NCBI RefSeq assembly: GCF_006861825.1
Contig: NZ_VDGI01000016.1
Span: 31,969-95,968 of the forward strand
From: Psychrobacillus vulpis
GTDB lineage: Bacteria; Bacillota; Bacilli; Bacillales_A; Planococcaceae
Reading direction: 5' to 3'
DNA length: 64,000 bases
Positions within the stretch are counted from its first letter, which is position 1; each line of letters opens with the position of its first letter. Positions 37,579 to 45,800 of the stretch are shown here, piece after piece. Both the position numbers and the translations under genes were made by a program. Below the pieces are notes generated by a model. The model was not told where the DNA came from and did no database searches. It worked only from the letters and a program-made list of their open reading frames with translations.

Positions 37579-39162
37579 TTAGGATCTGATCTTTTCTACT
37601 TCTTTAACCTTTTTTAAGTATGATCGCCATGTGATTGCCCATTTTTCTGGATTATCAAAGTAATCTTGCTCATCTACACGGTGAATAGAACTATTATAAG
37701 GTGCATTTTTCACTTTTTCTGGATTTTCATATGCTTCTTTTGCAATATGTGTTAATGAAGCAATGTACTCATCTAAATCTGATTTAGAAGTTGACTCTGT
37801 TGGTTCAAGCGTAAATGGCTCGGGTACAACATATGGATGATGACTAGTCCAATATTGGTGTGCGAAGTCAGCCATTCTTCGTGAAATATCATCGGTTGAT
37901 ACTCCAGTTTCTCGTGTTAACTGTTCCCAGCTATATCGCACTTGCTCCAATCGTTGCCCTTTAATATATGGGGCACTTGCTCCACGAATTTTTAGAATAT
38001 GATGATACAGGTAATTGTTATTTAAGACAGCGATTTCTGCTACATCCTTTAATCCTTCTGCACCGAGTGAACGAATCCAAGCGTATGCACGAACAATCAT
38101 TTGAGGTACTCCTTGGAAAGAACGAACCTTTCCAATACTGTGCTTCAAATCACTATTTAATATATATTGATTACCTTGTTTTTCAACTATTGGTCCAGGT
38201 AAAAACTGCTTTAATTTAGCAACCACGCCTAGTGCCCCTGTAGCTGGACCTCCACATGCGTGTGGTGTAGAGAATGTTTTATGAAGATTGAAAAAGCACA
38301 TATCGAATCCTGCTTCTTTGGCTCTCGTAATTCCCAACAAACCATTTGCATTTGCTTGATCGTAATAACAAACCCCGCCTGCCTCGTGGACGACCTTTGT
38401 AAATTCTTTTATACGTGTATTGTAAATGCCTGTATCCTCAGGGTTCGCAACTACAAAGCCCGCAGTACGTTCAGAGACAACTTCTTTTAACTTCTCAAGG
38501 TCTGGAAAACCGTCTTTATCAGGATACAGTGTAATAATTTTATATCCTTTTACAGCAGCAGTTGCTGCTTGTGAGGGGTGCGAAAAGATAGTAGTGATAA
38601 TTTCATCACGCTGATCACCTTCCCCTTTACTTTCATGGTAAGCTCGAACTATAGAAGCCATTGTAAATAATGACTGTGTTCCACTTCCCGGTTGAAACGA
38701 AAAGTAATCCATACCAGAAATTTCTCTCATACAAAGATCTAATTTATGCGTTACTTCCAATAGACCTTGCACTGTACTTTCATCCTGTAGAGGGTGAAGC
38801 TCTGTCATTTTAGGAGATGCAGCGATTTCTTCATTAACTTTTGGTGAATATTTCATGGTACAAGTTCCTTGACCTATTTCAACGTTAAAAGCTGCTCCAA
38901 GTGTTTCCTGAGAAAGTCTTAAGTAATGGCGAAGAACTCTGTTTTGTGAAATTTCAGGTAATTCAGGTGCCGACTTTCTGATCAATGATGCTGGTAAAGC
39001 TGATACCCCATCACCTACACACTCAACAATTTCGCACTCCACCTTTGGAAGTGAAACACCTCTTTCACCACTATTATGAAGTTCAAAAATAATCGGTTCA
39101 TCCCATTTAGCCTGATGAAAATTCCGCACTTTATGTTCGCGATTAATTTTTTGCATGTTCAT
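37579..39162 (-). CDS. Divergent GcvPB-like PLP-dependent enzyme subunit
   Basis: A 527-residue homologue of glycine dehydrogenase (decarboxylating) subunit 2. The family frame is clear: QGTCTMKYSPKVNEE, VVANPEDTGIYN, AGGVCYYDQANANGLLGITR and the PLP lysine Lys295 in NLHKTFSTPH. Motifs near the active site differ from glycine decarboxylases as I remember them: FSHPSQAATAA where SAHGTNPASAA is usual, QPGSGTQSL for QPAAGAHGE, and ACGGPATG for GGGGPG-G. It pairs with the GcvPA-like gene upstream. Decarboxylation of an amino acid other than glycine is plausible; the partner carrier protein is unknown. Confidence 0.8.
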   Translation of the reverse strand: MNMQKINREHKVRNFHQAKWDEPIIFELHNSGERGVSLPKVECEIVECVGDGVSALPASLIRKSAPELPEISQNRVLRHYLRLSQETLGAAFNVEIGQGTCTMKYSPKVNEEIAASPKMTELHPLQDESTVQGLLEVTHKLDLCMREISGMDYFSFQPGSGTQSLFTMASIVRAYHESKGEGDQRDEIITTIFSHPSQAATAAVKGYKIITLYPDKDGFPDLEKLKEVVSERTAGFVVANPEDTGIYNTRIKEFTKVVHEAGGVCYYDQANANGLLGITRAKEAGFDMCFFNLHKTFSTPHACGGPATGALGVVAKLKQFLPGPIVEKQGNQYILNSDLKHSIGKVRSFQGVPQMIVRAYAWIRSLGAEGLKDVAEIAVLNNNYLYHHILKIRGASAPYIKGQRLEQVRYSWEQLTRETGVSTDDISRRMADFAHQYWTSHHPYVVPEPFTLEPTESTSKSDLDEYIASLTHIAKEAYENPEKVKNAPYNSSIHRVDEQDYFDNPEKWAITWRSYLKKVKEVEKIRS

Positions 39163-39181
39163 TCATCCTTTACTATTTATT

Positions 39182-40582
39182 TCATTTTGAGTTTATGCAC
39201 TGTTTAATCATTGAAACGAGATGGTCGATATCATCTTTAGAATGAATTTCTGTAATACAGAATAAAGCACATTGCTGTAATTCAGGAAAATCTTCGGAAA
39301 GGTCCTTACCTCCAAAAATTCCATTGTCAAGAAGATATTTATTAATCACTTTTACTGATTTACCCGTATAAGAGAAATCAACAACAAACTCTTTAAAACT
39401 AGTTGACTCAAATCGTGATGCAACGACATTTGGAATACTACCAATCTGTTGCATCGCATATTGTGACTTTTGCATAATAGATTTACCGAGTTCATACATT
39501 CCGTTTGGCCCCATTAAAGATAAATATACTCCTGCTGTAATCCCCCATAGCGCCGTTTGCGTCCCAACAGATTCTTTTCCTTTTTCTCTTTGTGCGAAGG
39601 AAGTTCTATCGTAATATACATCTCCAAAGCCATATTCGCCTTCTGATACTGTAGGTGCAATTCCAAATAATCTGGATGGATATTCTTGCACAAATTTAAT
39701 ATCATCATGAGTTGCAATGAACCCTGATTGACCACCACCGTAATTCATATGCATTCCTAATGGTTGAAGGTCACCACAAACAATATCAGCACCATAGTGA
39801 CTAGGTGGCTCAACGATACCTAAAGAACTTGGATCGACACCCACAATAGTAATTGCTCCATGTTTTTTTGCTAGTTTACTTATTTGCTGACCTTGTGTTT
39901 CTAAAAATCCTAAATAGGAAGGATTTTCAAAATAGACAGCAGCTGTGTTAGAAGATAGTTTATTCTTCAGATCGTCAAGATCAATTTGCCCAGAATCTTC
40001 TTTAAAGTCAATCAAGCTGACAGTTAAATAGGGTGAGCAATAGTTTTTTATAACTTTTAACCTATCTGGAGATATTGTTTTTGGTAGTAATACATCTGTC
40101 CGACTAGTAATTCGACTTGCCATCCGAATTGATGTAGATGCTGCTTGTGCCCAGTCAAAGGTCGGTACATTGACAACATCCATATCGACTAACTCAGCCA
40201 TTAAACTTTGGTACTCAAAAAGAGCCTGGTAGCGACCATGGTCTTCGTAAGGATCACCTGCGTATCCAGTCAAAAACTCAGCACGAGAATTGATTTCATC
40301 ACAAATGGCTGGGACGAAATGATTCCAACAACCAGCACCTAAAAAATTCAAATACTCTGTTGTGCTGATATTTTTTGACATTATTCCATTAATATATCTG
40401 CGAAGCTCATACTCTGAAAGCGCTTTTGAAATGTTCATTTCTTCACGATAATGCAACTCTTCTGGAATTCCAGCAAACAGCTCTTCTACTGTCTTTACTC
40501 CTATTTCCTTTAACATCTGGTCTTTGATTTCCGGTACTGTGTTCGGAATGTAAGGATGTGCAATTTTCTTCAATTCTTTCAT
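39182..40582 (-). CDS. Divergent GcvPA-like PLP-dependent enzyme subunit
   Basis: A 466-residue homologue of glycine dehydrogenase subunit 1. It aligns to the family from HPYIPNTVPEIKDQMLKEIG through LNFLGAGCWNHFVPA to the GMHMNYGGGQSGFIA segment. Segments that are near-invariant in true GcvPA are changed: YAGDPYEDHGRYQALFEYQ for the usual TPYQ-E-SQG-LQ, and FDWAQAAS for YDGATA. It likely forms a heterotetramer with the GcvPB-like protein encoded 20 bp downstream. No gcvT or gcvH is in the window, so a role in the standard glycine cleavage system is doubtful. Confidence 0.8.
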   Translation of the reverse strand: MKELKKIAHPYIPNTVPEIKDQMLKEIGVKTVEELFAGIPEELHYREEMNISKALSEYELRRYINGIMSKNISTTEYLNFLGAGCWNHFVPAICDEINSRAEFLTGYAGDPYEDHGRYQALFEYQSLMAELVDMDVVNVPTFDWAQAASTSIRMASRITSRTDVLLPKTISPDRLKVIKNYCSPYLTVSLIDFKEDSGQIDLDDLKNKLSSNTAAVYFENPSYLGFLETQGQQISKLAKKHGAITIVGVDPSSLGIVEPPSHYGADIVCGDLQPLGMHMNYGGGQSGFIATHDDIKFVQEYPSRLFGIAPTVSEGEYGFGDVYYDRTSFAQREKGKESVGTQTALWGITAGVYLSLMGPNGMYELGKSIMQKSQYAMQQIGSIPNVVASRFESTSFKEFVVDFSYTGKSVKVINKYLLDNGIFGGKDLSEDFPELQQCALFCITEIHSKDDIDHLVSMIKQCINSK

Positions 40583-40602
40583 AACAATTTCCTCCTAATT
40601 TA

Positions 40603-41382
40603 TTATGCTAGGCCTCCGCCATCAACTGTAAGGACTGTTCCTGTCACCCAAGAAGCCATATCACTAGCCAAGAATAATACACCTTTCCCGATATCTAGTG
40701 GTGTTCCAATTCGGCTTAGCGGTCGGTCAACTGCTGAAGAGGCTAAAAAAGAATCCTCATCATGTTTTAATTGTTTTGCTTCGTCTCTTAGGAGAGGTGT
40801 GTCTGTATCGCCAGGACAAATACAATTCACTCGAATATTCTGCTTACCATGATCAATGGCCATAGCTTTTGTTAAATTGACTACACCAGCTTTAGCAGCA
40901 CAATAGGATGCAGCCAAGTCTCCACCTTTCAAACCCCAACCAGATCCAGTGTTAACAATGCTCCCTCCTCCATTTTTCTCCATGATAGGAATAATGTATT
41001 TTGAGAGTAGGAACGCTCCTTTTAAAGAAACATCTAGCACTAAATCCCATTCTTCCTCTGTATGATCGACAACTGTTTTTCTTCGAATGACTCCAGCATT
41101 ATTAAAAAGTACATCAATTTTTCCAAAGTCGTCTTCAATTTTCTGTGCAGTTGCTTCACAATCTGCCGATAATGTCACATTACAATTGTAAAATTTTGCG
41201 TTCCCATCTTTTATATTTATTTCATTGGTGACTTTTTTTCCTTGCTCTTCGTTAATATCAATCAAAGCTACGGAAGCACCTAAGTGAGAAAATAACTTTG
41301 CAGTTGCAAGTCCTATACCAGAAGCAGCACCAGTAATGACAACAACTTTATTTTTAATCCCTAGTAAGTCTTCATAATTCAT
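40603..41382 (-). CDS. SDR family NAD(P)-dependent oxidoreductase (first gene of the sigma-54 operon)
   Basis: About 259 residues of classical short-chain dehydrogenase. The cofactor loop is ITGAASGIGLATA, NNAGVIRR follows, the catalytic Ser lies in SIVNTGSGWG, and Tyr-Lys in AASYCAAKAG. An aspartate after the second beta strand (ALIDIN) favours NAD(H). The start is taken at the ATG at 41382 (AAAGGTTGAG upstream), not the TTG at 41406. It lies directly behind a perfect sigma-54 promoter and 20 bp before the GcvPA-like gene. The substrate is probably an alcohol or hydroxy-amino intermediate of the unknown pathway. Confidence 0.88.
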   Translation of the reverse strand: MNYEDLLGIKNKVVVITGAASGIGLATAKLFSHLGASVALIDINEEQGKKVTNEINIKDGNAKFYNCNVTLSADCEATAQKIEDDFGKIDVLFNNAGVIRRKTVVDHTEEEWDLVLDVSLKGAFLLSKYIIPIMEKNGGGSIVNTGSGWGLKGGDLAASYCAAKAGVVNLTKAMAIDHGKQNIRVNCICPGDTDTPLLRDEAKQLKHDEDSFLASSAVDRPLSRIGTPLDIGKGVLFLASDMASWVTGTVLTVDGGGLA

Positions 41383-41487
41383 ATTAATCTCAACCTTTCT
41401 AAGCAAATTCTAATTGTATTCATCGCTGTTGGTACCCCAAAAACTTGAAAATAATTTCTCCTCCTTTTTCTGCTATACAATCTAATA

Positions 41488-41505
41488 TTGCAATTTCTGT
41501 GCCAA
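41488..41505 (-). promoter_or_regulatory. Sigma-54 (SigL) -24/-12 promoter of the SDR-GcvPA/PB-ABC-RocB operon
   Basis: On the minus strand it reads TTGGCACAGAAATTGCAA, an exact fit to the TGGCAC-N5-TTGCW consensus. It lies about 105 bp before the first gene's start. Confidence 0.9.
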
Positions 41506-41582
41506 CTTTTTAAACAAAGAAAAATATATAAAAAACAAAGAAAATTCTGAAATATAAGGAAGTAATTAATTGAATACCATGT

Positions 41583-41625
41583 GTCGTAAATGACAAAAGT
41601 ATGCCAGCTGTGTCATTTACGTCAT
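41583..41625. promoter_or_regulatory. Paired inverted sites, candidate activator-binding sequence (UAS)
   Basis: TGTCGTAAATGACA (41583-41596) and TGTCATTTACGTCA (41612-41625) are near-complements of each other and each is nearly palindromic, with centres 29 bp apart. They lie about 80-120 bp upstream of the -24 element, the usual place for sigma-54 activator sites. A related word, GACGTAAATTTACA, lies at 42692-42705 at a similar distance from the second sigma-54 promoter. Confidence 0.55.
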
Positions 41626-41720
41626 CTATGATAGAATCGAATTAATTCCGAAGGTAACATAGACTTTACAATACTAATTCGAGCGAAAACTCAGTTATTA
41701 AATTTCTGTTTGGCAAAAAT

Positions 41721-41766
41721 AAGAAGGATATCACTAAGTAGAAAAAGACTTAGTGATACCCTTCTT
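41721..41766 (-). terminator. Terminator after the single SDR gene
   Basis: AAGAAGGATATCACTAAGT (41721-41739) pairs at 18 of 19 positions with the arm at 41748-41766 around an 8-base loop. On the minus strand ATTTTT follows. Confidence 0.85.
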
Positions 41767-41802
41767 ATGATTCTTTAGGCATTGATACTTTAAACCTGAA
41801 AA

Positions 41803-42561
41803 TTATGCTAGTTCTCCACCGTCAATAGGGATATGTTGTCCAGTTATATACTTCGCTTCTGAAGATGCTAGAAAAGCAAATAATCCCGCAATTTCTTCTG
41901 GTTGGGCATGCCTTTTTAATGGAATTTTTTCATTAACTTGTTCTAATGCTTCTGGGCTATATTCTGCAATTTGCATTGGAGTAAGCACGTATCCTGGACA
42001 AACTGTATTTACACGGATTGTCGGAGCTAATTCTAACGCCATCGTTCGTGCTAAAAGATTAACACCTGCTTTTGAAGCATTGTAGTCTGCATAATATGGA
42101 TGACCTACTAAACCGTTAGTAGAAGCTGTCATTAATATAACTCCATGACCCTGTTTAATCATTCTTTTTGCAGCTTCCTGAGCAGTATAAAAGATGCCAT
42201 TAAGGTTTACACCAATCACTTTATTCCATTGTTCCGAAGTAATGTCTAAAAAATTTGATCTAACACTTATTCCTGCATTAGAAATAAGAATATCTATACC
42301 ACCAGTCAATTGATCAATTTCTATAAACGCATCACACACACTTTGATGATTACTTACATCAGCAATTACACCGTGTTTAATTCCCTGATACTCATTCAAT
42401 ATTTTTTCTAATGTATCTTTGTTGTTATCAATGATAGTGACAATAGCATTTTCATTTACAAATCGAAGAGCGGTAGCTAATCCTATTCCACTAGCACCTC
42501 CAGTAATAACAACACGTTTACCACTTAGGCTATCTTCATATATACCCATCTTTGAATCCAT
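41803..42561 (-). CDS. SDR family NAD(P)-dependent oxidoreductase (monocistronic, sigma-54 dependent)
   Basis: A 252-residue short-chain dehydrogenase with ITGGASGIGLATALRF, LISNAGISVRS, the catalytic Ser in ILMTASTNGLVG, YNASKAG for Tyr-Lys, and VNTVCPGYVLTPM. An aspartate at IIDNNKD favours NAD(H). The ATG at 42549 is also possible because AGGAAGG abuts the first ATG. It has its own sigma-54 promoter and its own terminator, so it is co-regulated with, but separate from, the larger operon. Confidence 0.9.
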   Translation of the reverse strand: MDSKMGIYEDSLSGKRVVITGGASGIGLATALRFVNENAIVTIIDNNKDTLEKILNEYQGIKHGVIADVSNHQSVCDAFIEIDQLTGGIDILISNAGISVRSNFLDITSEQWNKVIGVNLNGIFYTAQEAAKRMIKQGHGVILMTASTNGLVGHPYYADYNASKAGVNLLARTMALELAPTIRVNTVCPGYVLTPMQIAEYSPEALEQVNEKIPLKRHAQPEEIAGLFAFLASSEAKYITGQHIPIDGGELA

Positions 42562-42598
42562 CCTTCCTATTTTTTTATCTTTGTATACAAATTTTATA

Positions 42599-42616
42599 AT
42601 GCAATTTCTATGCCAA
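42599..42616 (-). promoter_or_regulatory. Sigma-54 promoter of the monocistronic SDR gene
   Basis: On the minus strand it reads TTGGCATAGAAATTGCAT: TGGCA, ten bases on to TTGCA, the same 5-base spacer AGAAA as the promoter at 41488-41505 and one change in the -24 element. Start codons lie about 40-50 bp downstream. Confidence 0.85.
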
Positions 42617-42810
42617 CTTTAATAGAAAGCATAGTAATGCTGTAGGTATAAATAGGAAGCCTTTAAGTAAGATGTTTAACAAACTGAAAGAGACGTAAAT
42701 TTACAGCAATGTTAGGTGTCTTATAACTTATTTATTTGACATTGATTATTCTGAACATTAGGAATATAATTCATTATTATAATAGCAGGAATATAATTAG
42801 AGGTGATTAA

Positions 42811-44193
42811 GTGATTTTGCTAAGTTCTATTTCGAAAGTGATACAAGCGTTTTCGGGGCTTTTGCAAGTGGACATTGCCTGTTTTAATAGAGAGGGGCGA
42901 TTAATAGCCGCAACCGAGGATTATATAACTCATAAGGGAATAAAGGTGCATGCTCCCTTTTTTGATAGAATATATGGAAACCACATTACTCTACTTCATC
43001 AGCCAGGAGATATGAAGATGTGTGAAGGATGCCATTTTTATAATAATTGTCCATCGAAAGCAGAACTTATCCAGGATATGATGTTTAATGGTGAAAAATT
43101 TGGGTATCTTTCTTTCGTTAGCTTATCTCATCATAATGAAAATGTACTAATTGAACAAAAAGATTTCTACACTGGATGGTTGACGCGTTTAAAAGATATT
43201 ATTATTTCAATCTTGAGGGATTCTAATGAATTTAAAAGCAATCATTCTCCTGTTTACACTTCAGGAAAGTATATTTTTGGTAACAGTCAAGCATTCAAAC
43301 ATATTACTAAATTAGTAGAGAAAATTAGAAACAGTACATCCACAGTTCTCATTACAGGAGAGACTGGGACAGGGAAAAGCATGTTGGCAAAGTATATTCA
43401 TGAAAATAGCACTGTACGTACAGGACCTCTTGTAGAAATAAACTGTGCGAGTATACCTGAGAGCTTATTTGAAAGTGAACTATTTGGATACGAAAGTGGA
43501 GCGTTTACCAATGCAAGAAAAAGTGGAAAAAAAGGTTATTTTGAATTAGCGGATAATGGAACATTATTCTTAGATGAAATAGCAGAGCTTCCTATTCACT
43601 TACAATCGAAGTTATTAAAGGTTTTACAAGATGGTATTATTCAACGAGTTGGCGGGACTAATGTAAAGAAGGTAAATGCTAGAATTATTGCTGCTACAAA
43701 TCAACCATTACATGAAAAGAACTTTCGACCAGATCTATTTTACCGCTTAAATGTAATCCCTATTACAATACCACCTTTAAGAGAAAGACTAATTGATTTG
43801 CCTTTATTTGTTGAAGAAATGATCGAAAACTTGAAGAACCGATCTGGAAAGTATGTCATTTCCTGCACAAACCAGTTCATGGATATATTATCAACTTATC
43901 ACTGGCCCGGAAATTTGAGAGAACTAGAAAATGTTATTGAATATAGTATGAATTTTGAAACAGAAAATTATTTAAGTGAGGAATCACTTCCTCCCTATTT
44001 ATTAGCCAATTCCAATGTTACTCAGAATGCAATAAAGAATGTCGAATTGGTTGGAGTAGAGAGAGAAATCATATCTCAAAAACTCAACCTTTATGGGAAC
44101 AACTACAATGGAAAACAATTGGTAGCAAAAGATTTAGGAATCAGTATTCGTACACTTTATCGTAAGTTAGAAAAGCTACAAATACAATTTTGA
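42811..44193 (+). CDS. Sigma-54-dependent transcriptional activator (bacterial enhancer-binding protein)
   Basis: A 460-residue protein. Residues 1-140 are an unrecognised sensor region with a cysteine cluster Cys71, Cys74, Cys80 (MCEGCHFYNNC). An AAA+ domain follows: Walker A GETGTGKS at 183-190, Walker B TLFLDE at 251-256 and RLNVIPITIPPLRER. The C-terminus has a Fis-type helix-turn-helix (KDLGISIRTLYRKLEK). The sigma-54 contact loop reads GAFTNA (230-235) rather than GAFTGA. It is divergent from two sigma-54 promoters and is their obvious activator. The start is GTG at 42811 after AGAGGTG. Its effector is unknown. Confidence 0.92.
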   Translation: MILLSSISKVIQAFSGLLQVDIACFNREGRLIAATEDYITHKGIKVHAPFFDRIYGNHITLLHQPGDMKMCEGCHFYNNCPSKAELIQDMMFNGEKFGYLSFVSLSHHNENVLIEQKDFYTGWLTRLKDIIISILRDSNEFKSNHSPVYTSGKYIFGNSQAFKHITKLVEKIRNSTSTVLITGETGTGKSMLAKYIHENSTVRTGPLVEINCASIPESLFESELFGYESGAFTNARKSGKKGYFELADNGTLFLDEIAELPIHLQSKLLKVLQDGIIQRVGGTNVKKVNARIIAATNQPLHEKNFRPDLFYRLNVIPITIPPLRERLIDLPLFVEEMIENLKNRSGKYVISCTNQFMDILSTYHWPGNLRELENVIEYSMNFETENYLSEESLPPYLLANSNVTQNAIKNVELVGVEREIISQKLNLYGNNYNGKQLVAKDLGISIRTLYRKLEKLQIQF

Positions 44194-44282
44194 ACAACAA
44201 TTTAGTTTCTTGTAGCCTAGCCCCAATATATGGTCAGAATAAATTGTGTATTAACTAGTAGTAAATTTTAGTTTTAAATAAG

Positions 44283-44314
44283 GGGTCTGGGGTTTATAAC
44301 CCCAGACCCTTTTG
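44283..44314 (+). terminator. Terminator after the sigma-54 activator gene
   Basis: GGGTCTGGGGTT pairs perfectly with AACCCCAGACCC across a 3-base loop, followed by TTTT. Confidence 0.92.
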
Positions 44315-44345
44315 AAGAATTATGTGAGTGAATAAATTGACATTG

Positions 44346-44903
44346 TTACAAAAAGTTATTCCTCTTTAAAAAACAAATTGTCCATTCCTCTATTTCTTCT
44401 GGCGTACGGTTATTGACATCCAAAATCTTTGTATTAAATTGAAGATACCAGTCTCTCTCAAATGGGAATAATTTCATATTGTTATGAAAAGATTTTCTAC
44501 TTCTACTTAAATCCTTCTGCATCCTCTTCTGTAGTGTTTCTTCGTTAGCATCTAAATATAAAATCATATCAGAACGGTATTGCCGTAATTCTTGAAGTTC
44601 TTTTTTTAATTGATCTTCTATATTCCATGCAAATCCGTTAGCTTTAGGAAAATGTAAAGTATAAAATTCTATATCTTCTGGGCCTCTATCAAATATTATT
44701 TTACTATCTGGCAACTCATGATACCGTTTTATTTCAGCTTCGATGAACAATCTTTGATTTGCTATAAATCCTTCCTCTGTAAAGATATCTATATTCAAAT
44801 CATCTCTTTTTCTAACAATGGGGTATGGATTTTCATATGTAAAATGTACATCAAGTAAATGCTCTTCTAACCTTTTGACTAGAGTTGTTTTTCCACCAGC
44901 CAT
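44346..44903 (-). pseudogene. P-loop nucleoside/deoxynucleoside kinase-like protein, probably broken at the N-terminus
   Basis: The 185-codon open frame starts inside the P-loop (MAGGKTTLVKRLEEHL). Upstream in the same frame are CTG AAA AGA ATT CTA TCA ATT TAA GGT GGC, i.e. KRILSI-stop-GG, just after a GGAGGTG ribosome binding site. One change (GAA to TAA, and ATG to CTG for the start) would explain loss of an intact MKRILSIEGGMAGGKTT. The rest looks like a thymidylate/deoxynucleoside kinase-type fold (DRGPEDIEFY, LYLDANEETLQKRM). Re-initiation at the internal ATG would lack the first P-loop glycine. Confidence 0.6.
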
Positions 44904-44995
44904 GCCACCTTAAATTGATAGAATTCTTTTCAGAATAGCACCTCCTCTGCATATTCCTATAAAGCAAGGTTTTAGAAAATAGTTTGAGCCTCTGT

Positions 44996-45715
44996 TTATT
45001 TCCCAGTATACATGGAAGCTCTACTTATTATTAGGCTAAGTTCTAATCTACGTAACCATTTATCCGAATCACTTATCTCCTTATCCACGCTATTAATTTC
45101 TTCGTGATATTCTAATCCTTCTACCGTTTTATAATCCACCTGAAGTTTAGCAATTCTTGCTATTATCATTGCCCACTCGGAATCAGTCATTTTTTCTTTT
45201 GAATAACCGTTTATATATTCCGCACTTTCTTTTGAAAATGAACAAGAACCAGAAGTAATGTCGACGTCCCTTCCAAATTCTAATGAGAAAATCTTATTAG
45301 TGATTTTTTCTGTTTCTATCCATTCAATTGGGTGTGTTTTTATTGCCCTATCCGATCTTCCCAAAATTTGATAGTCATAGTTAGGTACATCTAAAACAAC
45401 TGTTTTTAGTTCATTTAAATAGTACTTTCCCCATGTTAATATTCTATCAAAATCACAGTAATGAAAATATTTACTATTTCCCTCTAGCCCAAACTTAAGA
45501 ACTTCTCTTCGGGCATGTGCCGCACCATTCTTTGGAATAATTTTGACTTTAAAGTTACTTTCTTCAATTACTTTTATCAATTCCAAAGAAGATTCATCAC
45601 TAATCGTAATAAAAATTTCAGAATACAAACCTTCAAGTTCACTTTTTAATTCTGTATATAATTCTATATTTTTTCCCGAAATATCATGTGTTACTGTTAG
45701 AAGCGCCGTTTGCAT
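44996..45715 (-). CDS. Glycosyltransferase-like (GT-A fold) protein, function unknown
   Basis: About 239 residues. The layout resembles a small GT-A glycosyltransferase: an N-terminal strand MQTALLTVTHD, KNGAAHARREVLKFGLE and a DXD-like FHYCDFDRILTW, then DITSGSCSFSKESAEYINGY. No family is named with confidence. The GTG at 45727 is part of the ribosome binding region; the ATG at 45715 with GGTGG eight bases upstream is preferred. It may form a small unit with the kinase relic downstream. Confidence 0.6.
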   Translation of the reverse strand: MQTALLTVTHDISGKNIELYTELKSELEGLYSEIFITISDESSLELIKVIEESNFKVKIIPKNGAAHARREVLKFGLEGNSKYFHYCDFDRILTWGKYYLNELKTVVLDVPNYDYQILGRSDRAIKTHPIEWIETEKITNKIFSLEFGRDVDITSGSCSFSKESAEYINGYSKEKMTDSEWAMIIARIAKLQVDYKTVEGLEYHEEINSVDKEISDSDKWLRRLELSLIISRASMYTGK

Positions 45716-45800
45716 CAAAATAACCACCCAACAAATGTATTGTTTTCTAATTTCTTTGATGAAGAAATTCTTCAGTCATTCTAAAAAATTTACAAATGCG

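Noticed and set aside
37579..40582. Standard glycine cleavage system P-protein subunits
   Set aside because: Key motifs are altered and gcvT/gcvH are missing from the operon; kept as divergent paralogues instead.
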